A stretch of 64,000 bases of DNA, taken from assembly GCA_029891345.1 (NCBI GenBank), contig CM057009.1:294086466-294150465 (forward strand), written 5' to 3'. The notes beneath the pieces were generated by a model, which saw nothing but the letters and a program-made list of their open reading frames with translations, ran no database searches and was not told the DNA's origin. The stretch comes from Dryococelus australis. Its lineage: Eukaryota > Arthropoda > Insecta > Phasmatodea > Phasmatidae. The position numbers and the translations under genes were made by a program. This document shows, piece after piece, positions 26,101 to 39,800 of this stretch (its first letter is position 1; each line of letters starts with the position of its first letter).

Positions 26101-29100
26101 TCGGATTGATAGAACGCGAGAATTTGGGTATCGGACTTAACAGATTTCCAAGCGTATGGAGCGAGTCGCTAATACAGTGATGCACGTGTTTATTCACTGG
26201 ACAACTGAGTGTTAAACAAACATATAACAAAGTACAGGATCTAGAATTCACACCATTGCGATGGAAGACAGACACAACTAGAGCTTTTCCAGCACAGTTC
26301 GTACAGTGACATCAATCTCTCAGTTTCACATTCCCAGTTTAAGAGTTAAGCGATCCTGAAAGAAACTGGTGACCTATACGATCCGATATTTTAACGGAAT
26401 TCATGATATTCAGAAGGAAAAATTGCTTTGGAAATGCTCACATCATCACGTATCAATTTACTGTAAACATCTGTAAAGAAGAAAGAGGACAATTCCCAAC
26501 GTAGATGAATTAAAATAGTTAGGAACCATTCCCTTAACCAGTGAAATGCAGAATATTATACAACAACCTCCAGAAAGCTAAAATGTGGACAAACAATACA
26601 GCATATGCGATTAATTCAACATTAATAATAGTCCACTAATTTGTAGGTTGCTGTGGCCCAATAATTAAGCCACTAGGTATTGTATGTTCCAGTCCCACCA
26701 AGGGTTGATATGTCCGTATTCCCCCTCCCCCTATTTTTGCAAAATCATTTATAGGTACTGATCTCACCACGGTTACCTATATATGTAGCCCTATTTATAT
26801 TTATGTTTTAATTCTGTTGCCACAAATGTTGTAATATTTCTTAATTTTTAATGAAGTATTGTGATGTTCATCCCATTTGATTACTAAAATATCTCCGTTT
26901 TCTAGACGTGTAAAACGTTTACAGCAAATATCTCATATACATATATAACAAGTAAACAAGTATATTGCTGGACATGGAAATCGTTAGACCCTCTTTTCTT
27001 ATGTGAAACTTTATCAAACCATCACAGTCTGATAGACGATAGTAAAAATGAGTAGTGTTTAGTCTTTCATGTATAGAAGCCACGTTGTTTAGCATCCACG
27101 TAGCATAGTATAGGGGTAGAACCTCCGCGCGAAGTTAAAAATCAACAGTGAATGATGCTGCCATGCGGGCCAAGTGCCTTTACACATTTTGGCATCGATC
27201 AGAATTGGTTCTTGATAATATCCTAAGGAAGGGACTGCTTCACAGTGAATACAGAGTTCGCTAATGGATACTGGTGGAAGTGCTTGGTGGACCATCCTCT
27301 GTGCAACGACGTTGTATGTATAGTTCGGGTTGTAACGAGCAACTTTAAGTACTTAAGTACGACATCGTCAAAATTATGCATTGTGGTGTAAAGATTGTTA
27401 GTTACGTCAAACCAGAAAACACGAGCAACATAAATGTGCTGAAGACATTAAGAGGCTAAGTGACTTCGCGGAATATAAAATTTATATTTTACCTTTCGTG
27501 GGAATCGAACCCAAAATCTCCGGTTTAGGAGGCCGATGCCTTTTCCGTTAGGCCACAAGGTCTTACGGGTTCGAGATCTCTTAGTTAAACTTAATTATGA
27601 TTTTTCGTTGCGCTCACTTTTTTTTTATGCAGTTGTGTGAGTTTTAATGTATTTTTTCTGGATAAACCAATATGTGGTTGTATGTGCAATACCACAGTAA
27701 AGGGAATGCCATGATGAATTACATACGTTATTTATATCAATTTTATTATATAGCACGCATATTTTTATAATATTTTTACTAACTTAGTTTAACTGTGGGT
27801 CGTGGTACAAAACACTTTGAGAAAATATGTAAACGCAGAAATTTCTCCAGTAATCTATACGTATTATAAGTAATTTGTACATATATATGCACACACACAC
27901 ACATAAATCGGCGTGTGTGTAGATATGTGCGCGCGCGTTTTATATGGCTCGATTTTAAAAAACCATTATAATTTGACTAAAATACAGAAAAATAAATAAC
28001 CGAGTAATAGCTGTGGTAAATACATTCACGCACAATCCATATGACGTCATAGAGTATTGTTCATCAATATTGTTGGTTTATGGCCCAAATTATTTTTAAG
28101 ATATTTATGAATTATTAATTTACTCTGAAATCCAAAAATAACTTTTCCCAAAGAAGTTTTTGCATCAGATAGAATATCCAGGGTTACAAGTCACCTACAT
28201 CACTAAAGATAGCCAAAATATCAACTTGGGAATACGGCAATTAAAATTATAACATTGGAAGACTGTTGTGTTTACTGTTTAAAACTACAGCGTTGGAAAA
28301 TGTAACTTCAGCCAGTAACAAGCGTATAAATTAAAGAATCTATTACAGTCAAGTTCAGTGTTTAATGCAATTCAGAATTCCCCTCTTTTACAATGAATCC
28401 CATTTCGTAGAATACATATTTAGAGTAAATTAAGCCACTGAAAATGATATCTTTATTTGCTGTCCGATGAAACGTCCACGATTTACGCGTTGCCTTCTGG
28501 AACACAGTGCCCAGTTTCAATTCACGTGCAAGCATAAAATAATTTAGTTACGCAATGAATTAATTTCAGTTCTTTAAACAGGTTGGAAATATATAGTTTG
28601 TCATGTTGGACACAGATATCTACCAAAACTGACCTTTGACCTGAACCATTGATATAAGAGCTATTTTTTACCTTGATTTAATTAACTTTAATTCCAATTA
28701 CAGATAACCACCTAATGTCACGGTACGTTTGACACTCGTGTCTTATCATTGCACTCCAGGGGGAAAATAAAGCAGTTCCTCTAAAACCGAAGAAAAAGGA
28801 ACTAGACACGCTAAATTTGTTTTTCTTTACCTGAAGAAAAAATATTCCTTACAACTTTTTGTAAAATTGGTATTGCTATGACGACTAGCACTACAGTTGG
28901 CAACACTACCTGCAACATACGAAATATGTTCCAGTATGTTTAATCGCGTAACTTAAAGAACGTTTCGAGAACAATTGTGTGTCAGAAATAATTCACAAAT
29001 CTTTCAGGTATCTAAATAGAGGGCGACGTTGCTAACAAAACCAACTATAGTCAAGTATGTCGAAGTTGCAAAAATATTTGCAAACCAAACAAAAAGAGTA

Positions 29101-32100
29101 ATAAAATTGTGGCGAAAGTTGTATATTTTAATGAAAAGTAATATCTGCCATCAGTTATTTTTTATTTTAAATGTTTCGGTACTGATAGATTTACGAGTCT
29201 GTTTTTCAACATTCTGAAATCTGCATGTAAATTCATATTTGAGCTTTTTCAAGGTTTTGCTCTAAAATGTTATACGTTCACACACCTCAAGAAAGCTTTG
29301 CACAACACGGATATATAAGTCACTAGGTTTCTCACAGCCCAGGAGAAAGTATGGGGAGAAAATACACACTGTCTGTACAGAATGCCAACGCCGGACTTGG
29401 ATGTATTTTTGTAATGCCCCTGCTGTCGCTGCGAAAATCCTTCGTCAGCAACCAGGCGCAAAATTTTTTAAGGCATGTAGATCTTCGTCAGAAAATTTTA
29501 CACACCACTATTTTTATATTTTCTGTCTGATATCAGGAACCATACCAGTGTAAATAATTACACGTTGGATTAAAGAAATGGCTTGTTTCGAGGAATTTAT
29601 ATATTTCATAATCAGAGAATTTGAAAAACTTTTTTTTATAAGTTGAAATGTGGACATTTTATTTCCGTTATAAATCGGACAGGATCTTAGACCTTATTGG
29701 TCTAGGTGAATTAAAAGTAAAATATTATTAAATGTTAAATTATTTCATAATTTCGCCCATATTCCAAAGTTACCTTTTTAGATTAATAACAACATTTTCA
29801 TTACAGTTATAAAGCAAAAAAAATTAAATGGCATTAGTGAATTTGCACCAAAATATATACGTTTTTAACTGTACATTTCTATATGCATCTCAAAAAGACC
29901 GGACAAAAGTATAATTTAACGCCAAAGGCTAAGGAAAAACAAGAATGTAAGTTATATGCCCATTGCATAGCATATTTAATGTACTAAGAAGTCGAGTTAC
30001 CTGCAGACAGGTTATTGTATGTCTCCCGATTAACGCAACACGTATTCTGTCGGGACCACGAAGATACTTTCATCACATAGTTTCAGCGTTGTTATTCAAG
30101 TGTAAACACGTCATCTTCATTCAAATGTGTTATAAGATGGTAAACCGTCCACATAATTAGTTTATTGGTTGATCTGATAAATTATTCAAAGAGACGCAGA
30201 GCCACAGGAAACCACACTGACAAAGCATATGCACTGCAAGGTCGGTGTTCCAGTTCCGTGAAGTTGTTATATTTTTAGTCCAATACACTCTGGAGTGGAG
30301 AGGTTGGAAAAGTTTTGGCGGCTCTTAACATCGGGGTCTTGAGAGCCGATAACGGTGCAGAGAGGTTAGTATGGATCAGTACAGGAATGCAAGGGCGGGG
30401 AAACGGGAGATCCCAGAGAAAACCCGCCGACCAACGGCGTCATCCAGTATGATTCCCACGCGCGAAAATCTGTGGGCGACCTGTCCCGGAATTAATCGAA
30501 CCCGGTTCGCCTTAGTGGGGGGCAAGAACTCTAGCCGCTGAGCCACCGCGGCCTCATAACACAGTGTGACAAATGCTGCCTGGTTTAATTTAAGTCAAAA
30601 CATTTTTATGATCAAAATTCTTTTTCAGCGGTCAGAAGTGCTGTTTTATAACATGAAAACCATTATTAGTTGGCACCTTCTTTACCACAGATTGAACCCA
30701 GAACATCACTGTTGAATTCTCGATACGATCAAAAAAAGTATTTTTATATTGACTGGTCTTCATGATGACCAACATTCAATACCAATGTTACCGTTCACGA
30801 CAAAGATAATACAAATATAATATCACTCACAGTACTCGGGAAAACACTTAAAATACCATGTACATGTGTATATAACCAATGATCAATGTCCAAGCAGAGA
30901 ACTGTTGTTCTTGTTCAGGCTTCAGCTACACGAAGGACGAGGCAGGCTATGTCACCAATCAAGACGAAGTTGGAAGAGATCTGTACATCGCCTTGCAGCA
31001 ATTCTTCAAAATGTTCCCGGAGCTGCAGAAGAACGACTTCTTCATCACTGGGGAGTCCTACGCTGGTGAGTGAAGAACGTGTGGCTACGCTGGCTCGTTG
31101 AAAGCACGGTTTTCGGGAACAGAAAGTTTATTCCGTATCTTAGTTAGTTGAACAGTTATGCATTACCTGTCATTTAGTACTTGGTCTCTCGCAGCTGTGG
31201 CATGCCATTGTTATCATTCGTATACTTGCTACCGTCCTCCTTTGCAGAACTGGCTGTGATGTAAGCTGGGTCCTGGTGTGATTCGCTGGTAAATCATGGG
31301 CGCATGCGCAATATCTAGGCTAACGTTGAGGTTAAGTTTATTTTCTAATACCACCTAAGCATATAGTAAGGGGAATAGTAGCTAATTGTATATAGTCTAT
31401 TTTATTTATAAATGTAAAATTTTAACTTTATGAGAATCCTATTCAAGAAAACTATTTCAAATTTTTACATATCAACGTATACTTGACGTATTGCATTTGT
31501 AAAACAAATAATACAATATACTGCCCTTATTTCGTCCATTTTGTGTGTGTTATATTTTAACGAATATGTCAAAAATCACACCTGAGAAGCCTATTTTATC
31601 ATTATTAAGTTCACTAGTAATGTCTTGCAAGGCTGCCATTACATTGGCTTACATAGTAGATAATATCCCAGAGTGGCAAATATTATTAATAGAAAGTTAC
31701 ATTTATAACTATAAAGTTATCGTGTTAAATTTTTGAGAGATGTTTAAAAATGTGTTTTGTACATGAGAGGCAGTGTGATTTCAAAGTAGCACGTACACAA
31801 GTTCATGAACGTCATTTCGCACACGAGCATATAACGAAAAAGAACAATTTTACTTTTAACTGTTAAGCATATTAAAATTAATTTTTCCAATTTACACAAA
31901 AAGTTTCAGCTGTTGTTGCCTGCGTTTACCTATATCTAGTGCATATATTAAATCTAGATTAATGTAAAACTGAGCTGGGATATATATTAAGAATTTCTTG
32001 TGTACAGGCAAGTAGTTACACTAAGCAAATACGAAAGCTAACCGAGAAGTTTTAGCCCTACTTCATTTTGGGATTATTATTTTCATCATTGAGAGGCAAT

Positions 32101-35100
32101 ATTAAAGATTTAAAATTCCTGCACCTAAAACTTACTCAAAGTATGCGTTTGATTGTGTGTAGCAGATAAACCTAAAAAGGATATGAAATGAAGATTTGGA
32201 AAGTATAGCTCTTAGCAGCCATGTTAAAAACTAGGACGTGATAAAACAAATTGTAATTTGACACAGATAGACAGTAAATATATTAAAAATATTGGTGGTG
32301 GAATACTATATTTTATGTGTATGTATTTTTTTCATCTTCCTAGTTTTATAATATTATAAATTTTTTTTACAGGTAAATACATTCCGGCTCTCGGCCATAC
32401 CATCCACCTGAAAAATCCAGAAGCCAGTCTAAAGATAAATCTTAAAGGTAACTAAAGTTAACTTTAATTTTTCCCAATGTTCGAAGTAATGTTTAACACT
32501 CAATGAAAATGCCCTAAATAATTATGTAACAAACATGTCCCATAAATGAATTTGCATTGAAATCATTATACTATAGTGTACAACCGAAATTTCGAACTCT
32601 ATTGCCTATTGTTACTTTGCGGACATTTACAATTATTATGACACATGAAGCGGTATCCACAATAGAGCGTTGCGACGCATCGCGTCGAGCATTAACCAAT
32701 CAGAGCCTTGACTCTACCGTCGAGACGCTGCACGAGCAATGAACATTGATTTTGACGCTCGTTGTCAGCGTCGGGGAATAAGAAGAATAACTTTTATGTG
32801 CTTCATAACAAATAAACTAGCGAGAAGCTGAGATAAAGAACAAATGAAAATATACATAACAAACGATTTGCAGGCACTAATTGGAGTTCAAATTTATATA
32901 AATTTTACCTACCTTTAGGAAAACAAAAGTATATTTTCCGATGCCTGAAGAGTAGTTCATGTGCTACAATATTATTTCGAATTTTAATACAATGCTTTTA
33001 TTAAAGAAATGGGTATATCACTAAAAAAAAAAAATAACAATTTTACTAATTAAATGGCAGAAACTTCACTGGATTTCGTTCTTTTTTAGCATTTCGTTGC
33101 AAACTTCATTGCAGGATACCAGATGGCAGCACGGTCTGTGTCGCAAGCGGCCGGCGCCATAGCATCGCTATATTTTGAAGACCCGAATAACACTCGTCGC
33201 TGGCGGCGAGCATCGGACGCGACGCTCCATTGTGAATAACGCTTAAATAATCAAATCTCTGAAAACCTTTTTATGCTGAGCGATAAATGTAATTACACAG
33301 TTAACATTTCTTATACTGAATACAATATATTATTCCATGAAAATGGCGTTATTTAAGTTGGACATGGTTCCTCAAATGTATATAATTAAAATATACATTC
33401 ATTAGCAAAAAATCGCCATGACCGAATAGTGCGAGTACAACGAATGTTGGCATGTATTATTGTCATAGCCCGACATTTAAATGCGGTTCGCTTGCGCGAA
33501 TGTGCCATTAGGGGGCATACATTTCCCTTCATCATTCATAAATGCAAGACACCGGATAAAGCTTTAGTAGATGTGTGAGCCAAAAGAGCCGAGTCCTGTG
33601 AACACGCGGCATGTCTCGACGGCGCATTCTGCAAGCCTTTGCCCAGCTGGATGAGCTTGAGAGAACCCACATCCACGGCATCCGATAGGCCGGTTGGACG
33701 TCTCGGTGCATTGCTCGCCACTTGAACCCGTTCTGCCTGCACTGTGAGATGGCGTCGGACGAAATGGGAACAGGAGGATACAACACGCGTCCAGAAGGAT
33801 CAGGGCGACCCCGGTAGATCTCCACCAGGGAGGATTGTTTCATCGTGCGACTGGCTGCGAGCACTCCACGGATGTCACTGCACACCAACCAGGGACATGT
33901 CACCACAGCAGGGTATACGACGCCTGCCATTACGACTTGAGCAACGCAGAGCACTTGTGACGCTCTGACGGGAACGGGCAGCATGGCAGATTACAGATTG
34001 GTGTCGAGTGGTGTTGAGCGACGTATCATGGTTTTGTATGGATGCAGACCACCGTATTCGTATCTGGAGACCTCCTGGCCAGCACTGCCCATACGAGAGG
34101 TATCATGTTGTGGGATGCAATTTTCTATCATTTTCTCACTGGTGGTACGTCCCGGAAATTCTGCGAACATGTGCACTCTTCTTCCTTGTGCAGCTAGACG
34201 ACCCCATTTTCGAGCAGGTTAATGCCCGGCCTCACACAGGACGGCTACTTCTGGCCTACCTTTGTGATGCCAACATGCTTCCTTGTCAGCAAGGTCCCCA
34301 GACCTCTCGCCCATCGAGAACATTTGGGGCCAGATTGGACGGCAACTTCGGCCAGCGGCAACTATGGCGGGTTTCGACGGTCAGTTGCGCCAGCTGTTGC
34401 AGAATCTTCTTCAGGAGGACATCCGACGTCTGTATGCCTCCATGCCCGACCGTATAGCCACCTATCTCCATGCTACAGGTGGCTCAACTCCATACTAAGT
34501 GCATCCTGCAATACACGCTTGGTGTGGTGCAATATTTTGATGAATTATGTGTACGTACTGCCATGTCCTTTGCCTGTACCCACTTATGTGCCCCTGCAAT
34601 GACACCTTCAAATTATTCAATTCTTTTTTTAATGCGTGTATTTCAAGAAATATGTTCCAAATTTTCAAGCGAAGTATATTTTTACTACAGTTTTTATGAG
34701 CGTCGTATATTTAAGTTTAATTTTCGCCATTTCATTATTATACATTTCTACATTAAATTTTTATTAAAATATATTTAGTGTCAATAATAAACTTTAATAT
34801 TACTGAAGCAAAAACAGGGAGAACAACTTTTATAAAATCATATTGTTTACCAAAAGAATAAATAAAATCTTAACATATCCTTATTATTAATGGTGTTTAA
34901 ACTGTGTTCTTAATTACCTATATGTTTAAGTAGCATATGTTAGCTTAAAATTTCATTCAACTCATAATAATTATTGTTTTAAAAAAATTGAGAATGTGAA
35001 ATGAAATGAAAACTTAAAGTAATCTGGCACAATTTTTTATGTCATCAATTTTTATCCGACGACTATACAAAATATTCTAAAATTAGAGTTCAATAGCATA

Positions 35101-36785
35101 TTTCATTTTAGTTGCAAAATATGTCCGAGTACTTAATAAAGTGAATAGTTATTAGTGTTTTATGTATAGATATCTTTAATTATCAGAATTTGTATTCGAC
35201 AATTAAGAATAAATATTTATTCTTGGTATTTTAATTCTATATATAAAATATTCAATTGTATCATAAAAGTACAAAAAGCTTATAAAACTTCATTACAAAA
35301 CGTATAGTGAATATTATTTTGAAACCAGTTAAATGTGTTATCTTAGATCCTTACTTGTGGGGCGTTAGTATTAATTTAAATTTCCGTATTAAATGTTTTA
35401 TTGCCATATCATTAAAAAGAGTACAAATTAAAAAAAATTATACAAAAAGAATTAGGATTTGTGTATAAAAATTCGGAATATTTTTTGGATGCTTTTTATG
35501 TTGTATGAAAAAAGAGTTATAAATTGTGATCAAAATACAGTTAGAAATTTAAAGACTTAAAAACCTTATAAACATTTGTATAAAATATCATAAAAAGAAA
35601 TATAAAATTTATGGTTGCGTAATATGCAACTCTAGGTTTTATTTCTTAAATGCCTTTTTCTAAATTATATAAAACATCCGGAGCCTAAATTTAATTTTAA
35701 AAATATCGAATCTACGCGAGTATTTTTTAAGTTTTATAAATGCATGTACTCAAGTAAAATTAACATTATCTTTTTCATCATATTTCAGAGTCATTTAAAA
35801 ATACGGAGAAAGTTACATTTTAATAACACTTTCAATTACAACATTGTTGGAACTAATTTATTATAACTAATCCAGCAAGACATTTTGTAAACAAAATCGT
35901 TTAAGGTAAAATATTTTCCCGTTAACTTTTAATAACTTTCAATTTGACAAGGCCTAATATGCAGTCTTTTTTTATAGCTCCTGAATTATAGAAATGACCC
36001 CTAGTTCCATTTCAACTTGAATATTTTCTAAATGTTTATTCTGAATTTTGGAACACTGCAAAAATTTCAGATATCATATCTTAGTTTTTTTTTTTCTTTC
36101 TCTTTTCAGTTGATATATACCAGCGACTCCCACTATACATGTTATTTCATGTAACCTTGGTACCACAAATATGTTCGAAACGAATAAAAAAAAATTGTGG
36201 AAAACCTATTTGAAAAGGAATGTACCCATGTTAATGACTCACAAAACTAGAGGATGTATATAATCAAGCAAATTTTAAAAATATTACTTTCAAAACAATA
36301 TATATTTTTAGATCATGCATGTGGTTTCTAGCGAAACTAAATGCAAAGGAAAAATTATTGATAACACAATTGGTTTAAAGTCTCTGTAAATTAAAAACTA
36401 CTGACATAAAGCTAAACAATAAAAATATATTATTTCTGTAAATTACAGTACATTTAGCACAGAAAACAAACATAACGAAATTAGAATGTTACCTTATTAT
36501 GTAATCTTATAATTTAAGTGTGAGTTCCAAGTGACCCCCATTTGCATTAGCACACTTGCGGAGACGGCGAGCTAGAGAGTTTTGTATTGTTTTTCCATAT
36601 ATTGTCACCCACGCCTCAGAAATACAATGTTGCATATTCTCTATAGTTGTTGGGGCTTCCAAATCCTGCATCTTTCACTTCGGCTCAAAGATAAAATTCT
36701 AATGATGTCATGTCAGGAAACTACTCCAGCCCATTTCACAAGACCGTATCGTTATAGCCATCGAATTGGAAACTTATCATTCATT

Positions 36786-36863
<78 letters not shown>

Positions 36864-39800
36864 TGTGCTCACTTGTGCAAGTGTGTGCAACATTCCTCAA
36901 AAGTATTCCCCTCATTTCATTCGCTCGTCTTATAGAAACCAGTCGATTTTAATCGACCCGAGTAAAACATAATACTTCAGATCCTTCCATAGCCCGCCCT
37001 CGCATAAATGCTCGCATAAATTTTATCTAATATATGACACTCGCAATCGATTGTATACACCACTAAATTAATAAGTATTTCAGAACAGCAGAATGGATTG
37101 TATAAGAAATTAAACTCACATTATTAAGTACAAATAAATACTTATAATTTATCTACTTATTATACACATTATATCTTTCAAATTATTTCATACTTTTGAT
37201 CTTCACATTTCTCAGAGATATTTGCAGAGCATGGATGGTAGCCTACAGTCTGATATAACACCGATCATTCAGTTCACTAATGATAGAAGATACTTAGTTA
37301 ATTTATGGTTATTTTGAGGTCATTTGTGGAGCAGGAGGGGCCAGTCTTATGAGGGGACGGTCTGGTAGTAGCCAGTTGGCTGCTTTAAGTGTGTCCATGA
37401 GTTAAAGCTGAGCGAAGAACTTGTCTGGAAGAAACTTTTGAAGATATAACTGCATCTTAATGTGGACAAGGAAATAGATAAAATGCCTGGTTGAATGGAT
37501 GCTTTAAAATGCTTAAATCTCACTGATGAAATATGTTAGTAAGTACAAATTTATACATACAGCAATAGCTTGGTCGAGTGGATACACATGTTGCCACTGT
37601 AGAAAGGACTTCGGTTTTTTCATCAACATGAGGCAAGCCAATGATATGTACAAATTCTACTGTAGAGCTTACCTATGTGGATGTATCTTCTCCCACTGCT
37701 GGAAAATTACACGGAAAACAGTGTTGCTACTGTGGAAAGATCTTAAGCATAATCTGTCATGCTTGTTGACATGAAAAAGCCAATGTTTAGAAGGACCGAC
37801 CTCCAAATCATTATCATGTACCAACTATGGTACAAAATTTGGTGGAAGCAATTATTTAAAGAGACCGACTAGTATGTGTAAAGGTAACAGCCTTTGCTTG
37901 ACTCGCGACTATATGTGTTGATTTCATTACCTCATGTTAATACTCTATATAAAATGTTCACAGACGACGAGGGAACTCGCACGATAAAGTGTTAAGACAG
38001 TGGGCACATGCAAATTATGCAAGGCGGTACATTGAAGAACCACACCATAAACTGCAAGAATTCGTCTTCTGAAAGCCAGCAAGTGTTGCAGTCAATACCT
38101 CTTGCTGTATCGGTGGCTACTGACTCGCCAGGCGATTATGACGATAGAGTTTATGTTAATGACGGAATGAGAGACCTGATTTGGTTCTCACAAAATATAC
38201 TCTTGCAATATTTTCGGGTGAAATTGATGGACTTCTAAATACGGATGATGAAAATTTTATTCCTGCAAAGTAAAGTATACATGCTATTGAGGATCTAACA
38301 GGACGCGAAGACGATCATGAAGACATAATTGATGACAATGGCAATGAAAACATTGTTGATGAAGTATCTGATGAGAAGGATGATGATTCTCTCGATGTTC
38401 CCACACATTTCACCAACGAGATTCCTTCGATAAATGGTGTGAAGAAGGCAGAAGGCGTCAAGGACGCTCATTAATTTGCCGCAACGAGCAGAATAGATAA
38501 GGCAAAACTTGCTGAGAATAATGACTACAGGTTTACGGAACTAGTTGATATACTCATACATTTGGTCGCTTTGCAATAAGATGGAGAATTCTCGCACATT
38601 AATGATATAACTTCTATCATCATTGAACTAAAGGATCGGTGTTATACCAGATTAGACTGTTGGCTACTATCCATGATCTGCAAATATTTCTGAGAAATGT
38701 AAAGATCGAATGTATGAAATAATAAGAAATATAGAATGTATATAATAAGTAAATTAATTAAATTTATCTATATTTAATAATGTGAGTATAATTTCTTATA
38801 AGTCCATTCTGCTTCTCTAAAATTCTAATTAATGCAGTGGTGTATACAATCGATTGCGAGAGTCTGTTTTACATCAAATTTATGCAAGCATGTGCTGAGG
38901 GGGGGGGGGTATGTTAAGATCTGAAGTATTATGCCTTACTCGGGTCAATTAAAATCGGTTGGGTTCGAAAAGGTGAACGATTGAAACGAGGGAAATATTT
39001 TTGAGGAATGTTTTCGCAACTATTTGGTTGGTCTGGTCAGTTGGCTTGGCAAGTTAGTATGACCCTTTGGTATGGTCAGCTGTGGTAGAAATGTTTTGCG
39101 AAGATTTTGCGAAAATTTTGTGCGAAGAGGTTAGCTACGAGACTCTTATTAGGAGATTTCTTTCGAGTTTTTACATTACTGTTGGTGCTTATAGGTGGGT
39201 GGTATGGCAGGAGTCTGTCTTTGGCGGTGTCATTCTCTGGGAGAGTCAATTTTGGGTATAGTTAGACTTAGATAGAGTTAGTCTTGGGTAGAGTCAATCT
39301 TTTTGTGGAGTTAGTTTTGAGTTGATTGCATCTTGGGTGGAGATAGTCTCCTCTGTGCACATGTGTGGTCTCTGCATCTGATGTATAAGTGTATCAGCTG
39401 TGAATGAACGAACATGAATGTTTTGAGTGCTTTTGTAGTAATATATTTTAATTAATTAAAAAATGAACGGTTTTTTAACCTTGTTTCGTAACATCCTTGT
39501 TATAAACAAAATTTGTTGAAAAATTCTATAAATAAATATTATTGTTTTTCTTAATTAAACTAGCCACTATGCTTATAAATGGCTTTTACATACAGTCCTC
39601 GATCAATAAATAATACTTGCAAACTAAATTTTACGAGACTGTCCCCTGGGAGTTTGCAAATTATATTTGCCTACCTATAGGCATGTACATATTCGCTTTC
39701 TTTCGAGCCGACATGCGAAAAACGTTTTTTGCAGCATAATTATTTAAAACGAATATAAAATATCAATGTTGGCTTATGCGCATATGATTCAGACCTCAAC

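Larger units (their letters stand above)
36888..39013. mobile_element. DNA transposon with about 400-bp terminal inverted repeats, superfamily unknown
   Basis: The region 36888-37290 matches the reverse complement of 38605-39013 over about 400 bases. Shared blocks include AACATTCCTCAAAA at the outer ends, CCCGAGTAAAACATAATACT, ACTCGCAATCGATTGTATAC and CTCAGAGATATTTGCAGA. The interior (about 1.3 kb) has on the + strand a cysteine-rich stretch YTCCHCRKDFGFF with further C/H residues near 37575-37760, perhaps a worn zinc finger. An acidic stretch, DEVSDEKDDDSLDV, lies near 38350. No catalytic domain was recognised, so the unit is either non-autonomous or too decayed to classify. It lies in intron 4. 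Confidence 0.75.

Noticed and set aside
36582-36972. Open frames rich in Leu-Ser repeats
   Set aside because: Produced by the (CT)n microsatellite; no protein is indicated.
38912-39495. Possible solo LTR ending in CGTAACA near 39491
   Set aside because: Its presumed start lies inside the inverted repeat of the 36.9-39.0 kb transposon, and no paired copy was found.
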